A stretch of 44,193 nucleotides of DNA from contig LAKY01000052.1 in assembly GCA_000987045.1 (NCBI GenBank), forward strand, positions 1 to 44,193, given 5' to 3'. Position 1 is the first letter of the stretch, and each line of letters begins with the position of its first letter. Origin of the DNA: Clostridiales bacterium PH28_bin88. GTDB lineage: Bacteria; Bacillota; PH28-bin88. The notes below the pieces were generated by a model, which ran no database searches, was not told where the DNA came from, and saw only the letters and a program-made list of their open reading frames with translations. The translations under genes were made by a program, and so were the position numbers. Below, piece by piece: positions 24,609 to 33,144 of the stretch.

Positions 24609-25031
24609 TTATAAGACTCCCTGTGAAAGGCAACGGCAACCGGAGGACGTTTCGTGGGATTTTACTTTTTCGCGTTCAAATTCCTTCAGGAATTGTAAAA
24701 GATCTTTTTTCAATAGTTGCAGATCGTCAATCCGCTGGTCGATGTCATCAATCTTCCGGGATAAGAATTCGCGAGTCTGGTTCTGCACCGTTTCGCAGAG
24801 GCCCTGATGGGCTGGAGCCAGTAGCAACCTTATTTCTTCCAGGGAAAGTCCGAATCGTTTCGCTCTCAGAATAAACTGGAGCGTACTTTTATCTTTTTCC
24901 GTATAAATCCGATAACCGTTTGCTGCCCTGCCAGACGGTACCAGCAAGCCAATGCTTTCGTAATAACGCAAAGTTCTGGGATTTAAACTCAATTCCCCAG
25001 CCAATTCACCAATCTTCAATTGGTTTCCCAT
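24609..25031 (-). CDS. MerR-family transcriptional regulator (possible metal sensor)
   Basis: A 140-residue MerR protein: N-terminal winged helix (KIGELAGELSLNPRTLRYYE, SIGLLVPSGRAANGYRIYTE), RAKRFGLSLEEIRLLL linker, and a dimerisation coiled coil (IDDIDQRIDDLQLLKKDLLQ). Cys near position 86 (QGLCETVQ) is where ZntR/CadR-like sensors have a metal-ligand Cys, and the C-terminus carries SSGCRCLSQ, a second Cys pair. This favours sensing of a soft metal or thiol-reactive compound, though MerR regulators of acyl-CoA catabolism (LiuR type) also exist and would fit the acyl-CoA dehydrogenase. ATG 25031 follows AAGGGAG by 9 bases. The promoter at 24503-24534 is its likely target. Confidence 0.87.
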   Translation of the reverse strand: MGNQLKIGELAGELSLNPRTLRYYESIGLLVPSGRAANGYRIYTEKDKSTLQFILRAKRFGLSLEEIRLLLAPAHQGLCETVQNQTREFLSRKIDDIDQRIDDLQLLKKDLLQFLKEFEREKVKSHETSSGCRCLSQGVL

Positions 25032-25303
25032 GCATGTACACTCCCTTCGTGGTTCTTGATAGCGCAAATTTAGTTTAACCTGTCCACGAGATAACTGCAA
25101 CCTAAAACTTCAAATAATTGTCACCGGGCTATGATATTGTCACCCTGTAAGCGGACTGTATATCCTGCTGGCATAATAGTTTTCCATAGCCCGAAAGGGT
25201 TGGGATTTAGTCAATACGAAACCCATTTACGATCGATTTATGGATGGTTTCATTCCGTAAAAAGCTATCTTGGGAACTTTAAAAAGTGGCTTTAAAAAGG
25301 GGC

Positions 25304-25332
25304 TTGACAAAAAGTTACCGGGAGAAGATAAT
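25304..25332 (+). promoter_or_regulatory. Promoter upstream of the TetR-efflux operon
   Basis: TTGACA (25304-25309), 17-bp spacer, GATAAT (25327-25332). Transcription would start near 25339, giving a leader of about 155 bases before the TetR gene that contains three palindromes. Confidence 0.65.
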
Positions 25333-25346
25333 ATTGGGAGATACCC

Positions 25347-25363
25347 ATACCCCGAAGGGGTAT
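25347..25363. promoter_or_regulatory. CsoR/CstR-like palindrome in the leader
   Basis: ATACCCC-GAA-GGGGTAT is a perfect inverted repeat just after the predicted start site. It has the ATACCC...GGGTAT form of operators bound by CsoR-family (copper or persulfide sensing) repressors. No CsoR-family gene is in the window; as RNA it would also form a short hairpin. Confidence 0.45.
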
Positions 25364-25410
25364 AACCATGTAAGAATTGAGTCGGGCAAACGTAAGTTTT
25401 TGAACATCAA

Positions 25411-25428
25411 TGACTGATATGTCAGTCA
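25411..25428. promoter_or_regulatory. TetR operator 1
   Basis: TGACTGATATGTCAGTCA is a palindrome with TGACTGA/TCAGTCA arms, the typical form of TetR/AcrR operators (TGACTGACxxGTCAGTCA). It lies between the promoter and the TetR gene and is nearly identical to the site 51 bases downstream. Confidence 0.75.
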
Positions 25429-25461
25429 GTGGGGTGGAAGAAAGGTGAAATTAAAAACTCA

Positions 25462-25479
25462 TGACTGACACGTCAGTCA
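25462..25479. promoter_or_regulatory. TetR operator 2
   Basis: TGACTGACACGTCAGTCA, a palindrome 51 bases from operator 1 and 14 bases before the TetR start codon, where it would block the ribosome-binding region DNA. Two copies suggest autoregulation with cooperative or double occupancy. Confidence 0.78.
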
Positions 25480-25493
25480 CCAGGAGGTGAATC

Positions 25494-26087
25494 ATGACTA
25501 CCTACCAGAGGGAAAACAAAAAACGCCTGCTGATGGGTGCGGCGGCGCAGGTGTTTTCCGACAAGGGATATCATGAGGCTAACGTTTCCGACATCGTGAA
25601 GCGGGCCGGGGTGGCCCAGGGGACTTTTTACCTATATTTTCCGAGCAAAAAGGCTATCTTCAAGGAAGTTGTGGACCGCGTAGTAAGCGAGTTGTTTGCC
25701 GGCTTCAACGAACAGGATATTCCTTCTTTACAGACAGCAGAGGATTATACGCAGCATGTCAGGGGTATCTACGTCAACATTTTCCGCATCTATCGGGAAA
25801 ACGCCAAGCTGCTTACCATGTTCCTGCGGGAAGGAGTAAGAGTCGAAGAAATCAGGCCAATTTTGCTGGAATTCTACCGGAAAATAACAGGATGGATGGA
25901 AAGGTACGTTGAATTGGGGGTGCAAAATGGCCTCATCAGGCCGATAGACCCCGAAATCCTTGCCCAGTCACTGATCGGGATGGTGGAGCAGGTGGCCTTT
26001 TACTGGTTTGCGATCAAGGGGGAACAGGACGTGGAACACGTGGTGGATACCCTGACCGCTTTTGAAATGCGAGGGCTGTTGGGCTGA
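25494..26087 (+). CDS. TetR/AcrR-family regulator of the efflux operon
   Basis: A 197-residue regulator with a helix-turn-helix at about residues 10-55 (LLMGAAAQVFSDKGYHEANV, SDIVKRAGVAQGTFYLYFPS) and a mostly helical effector domain. ATG 25494 follows AGGAGGTGAATC, an optimal ribosome-binding site. Two palindromic operators lie directly upstream. It is the first gene of a run that continues with TolC-like, HlyD-like, ATPase and two permease genes, the classical arrangement of a locally regulated drug or solvent exporter. The effector domain does not reveal the inducer. Confidence 0.9.
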   Translation: MTTYQRENKKRLLMGAAAQVFSDKGYHEANVSDIVKRAGVAQGTFYLYFPSKKAIFKEVVDRVVSELFAGFNEQDIPSLQTAEDYTQHVRGIYVNIFRIYRENAKLLTMFLREGVRVEEIRPILLEFYRKITGWMERYVELGVQNGLIRPIDPEILAQSLIGMVEQVAFYWFAIKGEQDVEHVVDTLTAFEMRGLLG

Positions 26088-26211
26088 TATGGGGTTAGCC
26101 TTGAGAACCGGTTGACATGAAGCTAAAAGCCAAAAGCAAAAACCGGCCGGGGGGCGATGTGACAGGCAGTGATAAAGGATAGTCACGGTTACAGCATAAG
26201 GAGGGAGACAA

Positions 26212-27327
26212 TTGAGAAAGAGCAGGGTACTGGTTAAAACTGTTGTGGTGTGGTTGCTGTTATGGACGCTGGCCTTTCCGGCGGCTGCGGCGGAGGGATT
26301 GCCGGCGGCGCTGTCCGTGGAAGAAGCCGTGCGCTATGCCCTGGGCAACAACCAGGACCTCGCCCTGGCCCGGCTGGCCCTGGAGAAGGACAGGGTGGCC
26401 TTAACAGAGGCGGAGTTTGCCGCCGATGACATTGAAGAGGACTGGGTCACCAGCCTCGATTACGCGCTGGTCAAGTACGTGGCCTCCAGAAAAGCGCAGG
26501 CTGACGTGAAGTCGGCGGAGCAAAAGGTGGATTTCCTGGAAAGGTCGCTGCGCCTGATGGTGGAGCAGGCCTACTACGAGACGCAGAAGGCGGCGAAGGC
26601 CCGGGACCTGGCCAAAGAGGCGCTGGATAGGGCCGTGACCCAGGGAGAGCAGGCGGCAGCCCATGTGAAGGCCGGCACGGTGGCGAAAAACGATTTGCTG
26701 GCAGCGGAGGTGGATGTTGTTGCGAAAGCCACCGAGCTGACCAGCGCGGAGAACGAGTACCAGCAGAGCAAGTGGGCATTTCTCAGGGTGCTGGGGCTTC
26801 CCCTGGACTATCAGGTTGAACTGGCGGATCAACCCGTTTTCAGTGAGTTCGACGGAGCGGGGGAACAGGAAGCCTACCTCCGGGCGCTGGACAGCCAGCC
26901 GGAAGTGGTGGCCGCCCGCGAGGGTCTGGCGGTGGCGGAAGCCAACTTCGCCCAGGTGAAAAGGTTTTATACCCCCAACGTGTTCAAATACAAGCAGGCC
27001 CAGTACGACGTGCAGGCCGCCGGGATCTTGCTGGATAAGCTGTCCGATGAACTCGAACTGAAGGTCAAGACTTCCTATCAAAACCTTGCACTGGCCAGAG
27101 CCAACTACCAGGCGTACCAGAAAGCACTGGACCTGGCCCGGGAAAACCTGAGGCTCGCCGGGGTCCGCTACCAGGCCGGCATTACTACCAGGCTGGAGGT
27201 GCGGGACGCGGCCCTGGCCCTCACCCAGATTGAAGTCAAGGCAACGGAAGCTCTGCACCTGTACCGGGTGACCAGGGCCCAGCTGGAAGCCGGGGTATTC
27301 TTTCTCCAGGCCGGTCAGACGCAATAA
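26212..27327 (+). CDS. TolC-family (outer membrane efflux-like) protein
   Basis: A 371-residue protein starting at TTG 26212 after AAGGAGGG. A Sec signal peptide (VVVWLLLWTLAFPAAAAEG) ends near residue 28. The OEP pattern follows: LSVEEAVRYALGNNQDLALA, long amphipathic helices rich in Ala/Glu, and a second half-repeat ending in RLAGVRYQAGITTRLEVRDA and ALALTQIE, the TolC signature. It is shorter than E. coli TolC (about 470 residues in the mature protein) because the inserted beta-barrel segments are reduced. In a Firmicute with one membrane its barrel would have no outer membrane to span; such proteins occur in some Clostridia and may act as a periplasm-like adaptor. It sits upstream of HlyD and ABC genes of the same exporter. 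Confidence 0.83.
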   Translation: MRKSRVLVKTVVVWLLLWTLAFPAAAAEGLPAALSVEEAVRYALGNNQDLALARLALEKDRVALTEAEFAADDIEEDWVTSLDYALVKYVASRKAQADVKSAEQKVDFLERSLRLMVEQAYYETQKAAKARDLAKEALDRAVTQGEQAAAHVKAGTVAKNDLLAAEVDVVAKATELTSAENEYQQSKWAFLRVLGLPLDYQVELADQPVFSEFDGAGEQEAYLRALDSQPEVVAAREGLAVAEANFAQVKRFYTPNVFKYKQAQYDVQAAGILLDKLSDELELKVKTSYQNLALARANYQAYQKALDLARENLRLAGVRYQAGITTRLEVRDAALALTQIEVKATEALHLYRVTRAQLEAGVFFLQAGQTQ

Positions 27328-27379
27328 CCTTGAGGTTCTTTAACACCATTAGCAAACTTGTGCGAACGGAGGTTTTCTA

Positions 27380-28573
27380 ATGTCAGTAACAAACCTGGAA
27401 AAGAGAGCGACGGGCGGGCGGAAGGGCCTTGCCATCCTGGGATTGGTCCTGGCTGTTGGCCTGGGGGTCTGGGGATGGTACAATTTCGCGCCCAAGGGAG
27501 ATGTGCGGCGTGGTGTGGTGGAGGGCAGCGGGAGCATCGAGGGGACCGAGGTGGTGGTGAGTTCCCAGATCCCCGGCCAGATTGTTGGCATGATGGTGCA
27601 GGAAGGCCAAAGGCTGGCCAAGGGAGACCTGGTGGCCAGGATTGGTTCCGAGGAATTGGCGGCCAGGGTGGCGCAGGCCCGCGCCCGGGTGGAGGCGGCG
27701 GGCAGGCAGGTGGAGCAGGCCAGGGCGGCGGTGGAAGGGATGCGGATCAAGTCCGAGCAGGCAAGCCTGGCGGTGGACCTGGCTGACCGTCAATCGGCCG
27801 GGCAGGTGGACCAGGCCGAAGCGGCGGTGAGGGCGGCGGAAGCCAACCTGAAACAAGCCGAGGCTGCGCTGGGAAAAGCCACGGATGACTACGAGCGGTT
27901 CCAGAGTCTATACCGGGACGGAGCCGCGCCTGAATCCCAGTTCAAGGCGGTGGAGAGCGGCTACCAGGTGGCTGTTGCCCAGTATGAGGCAGCCCAGAAG
28001 ATGCTGGAACAGGCCAGGGCGGCGTTGAAGCTGGCGGAAACCGGCGAGTTGAATGCCGGTATCCAGCGCAAGGAAGCAGCGGGGGTGCAGGCCTACCTCT
28101 CCCAGGCGGAAGCCACCCTGCAGGCGGCCCTGGCCCAGGAGGAGACGGCCAGGGCGGTGCTGGCCGAGGCGGAGGCGTTTCTGGCCAAGGCTACCATCTC
28201 CGCTCCCCTCAGCGGAACAGTGATCAATAAACTGGTGGAGCAAGGCGAACTGGTAGCCCCGGGTACCCCGCTGGTGCGCCTGGTCGACCTGGATGACCTG
28301 AAACTGACGGTATACGTTCCCGGTCAGGACCTGGGGAGAGTGAAACTGGGACAGACCGCCCGGGTGTTCATCGATTCTTACCCCGACCGGCCCATCGAGG
28401 GAAAGGTCACCTTCATCTCCCAGGAGGCGGAGTTCACGCCTAAGAACGTGCACATGCGGGACGAGCGGGCGAAAATGGTCTACGCTGTAAAGATCAGCCT
28501 CGCCAACCCGGAGGGCCTGCTGAAACCGGGCATGCCCGCTAACGCTGAGATCCTGGTGGAAGAGGGGCTTTAA
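27380..28573 (+). CDS. HlyD-family membrane fusion protein
   Basis: A 397-residue adaptor of the YbhG/EmrA/HlyD kind. A single N-terminal membrane helix (GLAILGLVLAVGLGVWGWY, residues 15-33) precedes a lipoyl half-motif (VVVSSQIPGQIVGMMVQEGQ), a long Ala/Gln/Glu-rich coiled coil (about 95-265), the second lipoyl half (ATISAPLSGTVINKLVEQGE, followed by LVAPGTPLVRLVDL) and a beta-barrel domain. Start ATG 27380 has GGAGG. It links the ABC-2 exporter to an outer channel or to the cell surface. Four bases separate its stop from the ATPase start, so it is in the same operon. Confidence 0.9.
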   Translation: MSVTNLEKRATGGRKGLAILGLVLAVGLGVWGWYNFAPKGDVRRGVVEGSGSIEGTEVVVSSQIPGQIVGMMVQEGQRLAKGDLVARIGSEELAARVAQARARVEAAGRQVEQARAAVEGMRIKSEQASLAVDLADRQSAGQVDQAEAAVRAAEANLKQAEAALGKATDDYERFQSLYRDGAAPESQFKAVESGYQVAVAQYEAAQKMLEQARAALKLAETGELNAGIQRKEAAGVQAYLSQAEATLQAALAQEETARAVLAEAEAFLAKATISAPLSGTVINKLVEQGELVAPGTPLVRLVDLDDLKLTVYVPGQDLGRVKLGQTARVFIDSYPDRPIEGKVTFISQEAEFTPKNVHMRDERAKMVYAVKISLANPEGLLKPGMPANAEILVEEGL

Positions 28574-28576
28574 GCC

Positions 28577-30529
28577 ATGGATCAGTACGCAATCGTGACC
28601 GACAACCTGGTGAAAAAGTACGGCAAGAACACGGCGGTGAACGGTATCCGGCTGCAGGTAAAAAAGGGGGAGATCTTCGGCCTGGTGGGACCGGATGGCA
28701 CCGGCAAGACCACCACCATCCAGATGCTGTGCGGGATTAAAACCCCTAATTCCGGCAGCGCCACCGTGGCGGGGGTGGACGCCGTCCGGCAGGCGGAGCG
28801 GCTGGGCGGAAAGATCGGTTACATGTCGGAGGGTTTCAGCCTGTACGGCACCTTGACGGTAGGGGAGAACATCGATTTTTTTGCCGACCTTTACCAGGTG
28901 CCCGCCGCTGTCCGGCGGGAGCGTAAAGCCCGGCTGCTGCAGTTCAGCCGGCTGGCCAGGTTCATCGACCGGCCGGCGGAAAAACTGTCAGGAGGCATGA
29001 AGAAAAAACTGGCCCTTTGCTGCACCCTTATCTACTCGCCGGAGGTCCTGTTCCTGGACGAACCCACCACCGGGGTGGACCCGGTTTCCCGGCGCGACTT
29101 CTGGAAGATTGTATACGACTTCCTGTCCGAAGGGATCACTATTTTTGTGTCCACTCCGTATATGGACGAAGCGGAACGGTGTGACCGGGTGGCGATGATG
29201 CACCAGGGCCGGATCTTGAACTGCGACACTCCCCGGGGGCTGAAGGCAACCCTGCCGGGCGACCTGCTGGCCATTACCGCCAGGCCGCCCCGCCAGGCCG
29301 CCTCGGTACTCAAGGGGCACGGTGGTTACACACATGTGCAGCTCTTCGGCGAGGACCTGCACCTGGTGGTACCGGACGCAGCGAAAGAGCAGGCGGCGAT
29401 CCGGGAATACCTGGAGAACCGGGGGATTATTGTAGCGGGAATCCGCCGGGTAGAACCCAGCCTGGAGGATATCTTCGTGTCCGCGGTGGCCGTGCCTGCC
29501 CTCGACCAGGGGCTGCCGGCCCGGGTGAAGCAGGCTGCGGATGAGACAGGACCTGGCTTACAGGGCGCAACCAGCGAGTATGCGGTGGAGGTAACAGGCA
29601 TGACCAAGCGCTTCGGCAGCTTCACCGCGGTCAACGAGATCGGTTTCAAGGTCAGGAAGGGAGAGATCTTCGGCTTCCTGGGTCCCAATGGTTCCGGCAA
29701 GTCCACCACTATCCGCATGCTGTGCGGCCTGCTGCCACCCACGGCAGGCCGGGCCACCGTGGCCGGTTTCGACATCGCCAGACAGGCGCACCTGCTCAGG
29801 CCCCACATCGGCTACATGTCCCAGAAGTTCTCCCTGTATAACGACCTGACGGCGGAAGAGAACATTGACTTTTATGCCGGGGTCTACGGCCTGAAAGGAG
29901 AAAGGAGAGGGCGGCGCAAGCAGTGGGTGTTAAAAATGGCAGGGCTTACCGGGAGGGAGCGGGTGATGGCCAGGGACCTGTCCGGCGGCTGGAAACAGCG
30001 GCTGGCCCTGGGGTGCGCCATCCTGCACGAGCCCCAGGTGCTGTTCCTGGATGAGCCCACCTCCGGGGTGGACCCGGTAGCCAGGCGGGAGTTCTGGGAC
30101 CTGATCTACGAACTGTCATCCCAGGGAGTGACGGTTTTTGTCACCACCCACTACATGGACGAGGCCGAGCACTGCCATACCCTGGGGCTGATTTACTACG
30201 GAAACCTCATCGCCCTGGGCAGCCCCGGGGGGCTGAAGGAACAGAACCTGGCCGGCGAACTGCTGGAAGTGGAGACCCCAAACCCCCTGGCGGCCATGGA
30301 TTACCTGGGCAAAGAGGAGCGGTTTTCCCACGTGGCCCTGTTCGGCAGTACCCTGCACCTGCTGGTGGATGACGTGGAAACAGTCGCCCCCGAGGTTATC
30401 GGGTTGTTACGGCAAGGGGGCTTTGAGGTCCGCCGGGCTGAAAAAGTGCCCCTCACCCTGGAAGACCTGTTCGTGGCCCTCATTGAGGCGGAAGACAGGC
30501 GCCTGGCGGAAGGAGGTAAGGCTTCTTGA
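28577..30529 (+). CDS. ABC exporter ATPase with two fused nucleotide-binding domains
   Basis: A 650-residue cytoplasmic protein made of two ABC ATPases in tandem, as in YbhF. Domain 1: Walker A GPDGTGKTT (38-46), signature LSGGMKKKLAL (from 137), Walker B VLFLDEPTTGVDP. Domain 2: Walker A GPNGSGKST (369-377), signature LSGGWKQRLAL, Walker B VLFLDEPTSGVDP and the switch His in VTTHYMDEAEHC. In domain 1 the switch segment reads FVSTPYMDEAERC, so the catalytic His is replaced by Pro, making that site probably degenerate. ATG 28577. It pairs with the two ABC-2 permeases that follow and overlaps the first of them by four bases. Confidence 0.92.
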   Translation: MDQYAIVTDNLVKKYGKNTAVNGIRLQVKKGEIFGLVGPDGTGKTTTIQMLCGIKTPNSGSATVAGVDAVRQAERLGGKIGYMSEGFSLYGTLTVGENIDFFADLYQVPAAVRRERKARLLQFSRLARFIDRPAEKLSGGMKKKLALCCTLIYSPEVLFLDEPTTGVDPVSRRDFWKIVYDFLSEGITIFVSTPYMDEAERCDRVAMMHQGRILNCDTPRGLKATLPGDLLAITARPPRQAASVLKGHGGYTHVQLFGEDLHLVVPDAAKEQAAIREYLENRGIIVAGIRRVEPSLEDIFVSAVAVPALDQGLPARVKQAADETGPGLQGATSEYAVEVTGMTKRFGSFTAVNEIGFKVRKGEIFGFLGPNGSGKSTTIRMLCGLLPPTAGRATVAGFDIARQAHLLRPHIGYMSQKFSLYNDLTAEENIDFYAGVYGLKGERRGRRKQWVLKMAGLTGRERVMARDLSGGWKQRLALGCAILHEPQVLFLDEPTSGVDPVARREFWDLIYELSSQGVTVFVTTHYMDEAEHCHTLGLIYYGNLIALGSPGGLKEQNLAGELLEVETPNPLAAMDYLGKEERFSHVALFGSTLHLLVDDVETVAPEVIGLLRQGGFEVRRAEKVPLTLEDLFVALIEAEDRRLAEGGKAS

Positions 30530-31653
30530 GACGGGTGTGGCCGGTTTTAAGAAAAGAAGTGAATGAGATCAGGCGAGACCCCTATACCCTGGGGATCGCC
30601 ATCCTGCTCCCTCTCATCATGCTGTTGCTGTTCGGGTATGCCTTGAACCTGGACGTGGCGAAGATCCAACTGGCGGTATGGGATCAGGACATGTCTCCCG
30701 AGAGCAGGGAGTATGTCAGCAGTTATGTCAATACCAGGTATTTTCAGGTCAAACAGCGTGTCGGAAGTTACCAGGAAATTTATGACCTGATGGACCGGGG
30801 GGAGGTCACCGCGGCCCTGGTCATCCCGCCGGCATTCTCCCAGCGGCTGTTAAAGGGTGAAAAAGCCCAGGTGCAAATAGTGGTGGACGGTTCTTTCCCT
30901 CCCCGGGCCCAGGTAGCCATCAACTACACCAAGGCTATTAACGAGGTGTATGCGGGCAGGCTGGTGGCTTCCGTGGTGGAGCGAAAAGGACTGGGTACAT
31001 GGGAGGAAGCGGTGCTGGCGGAACCCAGGGTCTGGTACAATCCCTCCCTGGCCAGCAAGAACTTTATCGTACCCGGGCTGTTCGCCGTGATCCTGATGGC
31101 CTTTCCCCCGCTGCTGTCCGCCATGGCGGTGGTGCGGGAAAAGGAGCGGGGTTCCATCCAGCAGGTGATGATTTCTCCCATCAGGTCCTATGAATTCATC
31201 CTGGGCAAGCTGCTTCCCTACGGGGTCATTGCCTTTGCGGAGATGCTGGTAGTCTTACTCACGGGCCTGTTCTGGTTCAAGATACCCTTTGTGGGCAGCA
31301 TGCCCCTGTTCCTGGTGATAGCGGTAATTTACGTGCTGTGCACCGTCGGGATCGGCCTGCTGGTCTCGACCGTTACGGGCAGCCAGGTGGCCGCCATGCT
31401 GATGGCGTTAGTGCTGACCGTGATGCCGTCCCTGTTGTTTTCGGGTTTTATCTACCCCATCTTCAACATGCCGAAGGGTTTCCAGGTGTATACCTATCTG
31501 TTCCCGGCCAGGTACTTTATCGACATTTCCCGGGGTATTGCATTGAAGGGCGTTGGCCTCGGGTACCTGTGGCCCAATGTGACATGGCTTTTAGTCTACA
31601 CCCTGGCGGTAGTGGGACTGGCTTCGGCAAGGTTCAAGAAAAAGCTGGGGTAG
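30526..31653 (+). CDS. ABC-2 type permease, first subunit (YbhS-like)
   Basis: A 375-residue membrane protein starting at TTG 30526, which overlaps the ATPase stop; AGGAGGT lies at the right distance. Layout: one N-terminal helix (LGIAILLPLIMLLLFGYAL), a large outside domain (residues about 45-170), then five helices beginning at FIVPGLFAVILMAFPPLLSA. The family motif REKERGSIQQVMISPI and the FSGFIYPIFNMPKGFQ segment are present. It forms half of the exporter channel with the next gene product. Substrate (drug, lipid or anion) unknown. Confidence 0.9.
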   Translation: MRRVWPVLRKEVNEIRRDPYTLGIAILLPLIMLLLFGYALNLDVAKIQLAVWDQDMSPESREYVSSYVNTRYFQVKQRVGSYQEIYDLMDRGEVTAALVIPPAFSQRLLKGEKAQVQIVVDGSFPPRAQVAINYTKAINEVYAGRLVASVVERKGLGTWEEAVLAEPRVWYNPSLASKNFIVPGLFAVILMAFPPLLSAMAVVREKERGSIQQVMISPIRSYEFILGKLLPYGVIAFAEMLVVLLTGLFWFKIPFVGSMPLFLVIAVIYVLCTVGIGLLVSTVTGSQVAAMLMALVLTVMPSLLFSGFIYPIFNMPKGFQVYTYLFPARYFIDISRGIALKGVGLGYLWPNVTWLLVYTLAVVGLASARFKKKLG

Positions 31654-31668
31654 GAGGGGTGGAATCGG

Positions 31669-32796
31669 TTGTTTACAAGAATCGCTTCATTGACACGTAA
31701 AGAGTTTACCCAGTTTTTCCGGGACAGGGTGCTGGTGGTCCTGATCCTCTATATCTTCATGGAGATCGCCCTCTGCGGGTGGGCCCTGTTCATGGACGTC
31801 GACAATCTGCCCATGGCGGTTTACGACCTGGACCGGTCACCCGCCAGCCGGGCGCTGGTGGAAGAGTTCGCGGCTACCAGCAACTTTCGCATCACCAATT
31901 ACCCGTTGAGCGAGCCGGAACTGGACCGCCTGCTGGACCGGGGGGATGTTTCCATGGCCCTGGTGGTGCCGGCAGGCTTCTCCGACAACCTGGCCAGGCG
32001 GGTGCCGGCCAAGGTCCAGGTCCTGGCTGACGGTACCAACTCGCAGATCGCCAGCGTGGCCCTCGGGTATGCCGTCCAGATTGTCCGCGGCTATTCCCGG
32101 GCCATCGAACTGGAGCGGGTGGGCCTATCAAAAGTTGAAGAAGCCGGACTTCCCACCATCACCAGCAGCATCAGGGCGCTGTATGACCCCGACCTGGAGT
32201 TCACTCACTTCAACCTGCTGGCCATGCTGGCTGTGGCGGCTTTGATGACCGGTGTACTGCTGGCGGCGGGCGCGGTGGTGCGGGAAAAGGAAGCCGGCAC
32301 CCTGGAACAGGTGATGGTTACCCCCATTACCCCTGGCGAGATGGTGCTGGCCAAGATCCTGCCCATGGGGATCATCAAGATGGTTGGCCTGGTGGTGGGG
32401 GTATTCGTCGCGGTCTTCGGTTTCCATGTGCCGGTGAAGGGCAGCCTGCTCCTCTTTTTCGCGCTCTCCACCCTGATCTTCTTTGCCTCCATGGGGATCG
32501 GCGTGTACCTGGCGACCCTGGCGCGGAACATGCAGCAGGTGCTGCTCATGAGCTTCTTCGTGTTATTCCCGGTGATGTACCTTTCCGGTACCATGGTACC
32601 CATCGAGAACATGCCCATGGTTCTACAGTACCTGTCGTACTTAAGTCCTCTGCGGTATTACATGGACATCGTCCTGGGGGTATTCCTCAAGGGGGTAGGA
32701 TTGAATGTGCTCTGGCCCCAGGCGGCTGCCCTGTCGGCCTTCTCCCTGGTGATCTTCTCACTCAGCATTGCCAGCTTCCGGAAATCGCTGGTGTAG
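31669..32796 (+). CDS. ABC-2 type permease, second subunit (YbhR-like)
   Basis: A 375-residue paralogue of the preceding permease with the same topology. TTG 31669 follows GGAGGGGT. It has the N-terminal helix (VLVVLILYIFMEIALCGWAL), an outside domain, REKEAGTLEQVMVTPITPGE, and five C-terminal helices with YLSGTMVPIENMPMVLQYLS. It is the last gene of the exporter; the next 295 bases contain no recognised gene. The two permeases probably form a heterodimer, matching the two-domain ATPase. Confidence 0.9.
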   Translation: MFTRIASLTRKEFTQFFRDRVLVVLILYIFMEIALCGWALFMDVDNLPMAVYDLDRSPASRALVEEFAATSNFRITNYPLSEPELDRLLDRGDVSMALVVPAGFSDNLARRVPAKVQVLADGTNSQIASVALGYAVQIVRGYSRAIELERVGLSKVEEAGLPTITSSIRALYDPDLEFTHFNLLAMLAVAALMTGVLLAAGAVVREKEAGTLEQVMVTPITPGEMVLAKILPMGIIKMVGLVVGVFVAVFGFHVPVKGSLLLFFALSTLIFFASMGIGVYLATLARNMQQVLLMSFFVLFPVMYLSGTMVPIENMPMVLQYLSYLSPLRYYMDIVLGVFLKGVGLNVLWPQAAALSAFSLVIFSLSIASFRKSLV

Positions 32797-33091
32797 CCAT
32801 TACCGTGAGAAAAAAACAGCGTACTTAGGGTGTTCAGACAGGAGGTGTGTGACGGCAACACGAACTACTTCCTCTGCAAGATTGACCACTCCAAATCATA
32901 GAGAGCCGCCTACAACGAATACTGCGACAGCAAAAGAAAGCTATAACATCTGCGCAGGCATCAGAAGCAAAAAAGCGAGGTGAACCCCCGCCAAAAGGTT
33001 GGGAATAGCTGACAAGCGACTCAGTCTGTAAAGATAATCTACGTTACTACGTAGGGTAGTACAAGTTTCTTAATCTTATCATGATGAAACT
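32797..33091 (+). other. Gap between the exporter and the first MarR gene
   Basis: No certain gene. A GTG at 32849 with AGGAGG only three bases before it opens a 44-residue, Thr/Ala-rich frame to 32983 that resembles nothing I know. Another frame shows GNTNYFLCKIDHSKS followed, after a stop, by RAAYNEYCDSKRKL, which looks like former coding DNA. I treat the segment as decayed. Confidence 0.35.
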
Positions 33092-33122
33092 ATTGTAAAT
33101 AACAACTAATGTATGCTACAAT
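33092..33122 (+). promoter_or_regulatory. Promoter and likely MarR operator of the first MarR gene
   Basis: TTGTAA (33094-33099), 17-bp spacer, extended -10 TGCTACAAT (TACAAT at 33117-33122). The -35 is inside ATTGTAAATAACAAC (33092-33106), which matches 10 of 15 positions of the perfect palindrome CTTGCAAATTGCAAG found before the second MarR gene. Binding here would block polymerase. Confidence 0.6.
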
Positions 33123-33144
33123 CACATTGGGAGGTGATATAGAA

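Noticed and set aside
26401..27324. 307-residue frame on the minus strand across the TolC-like gene
   Set aside because: Antisense shadow; no start signals and no family.
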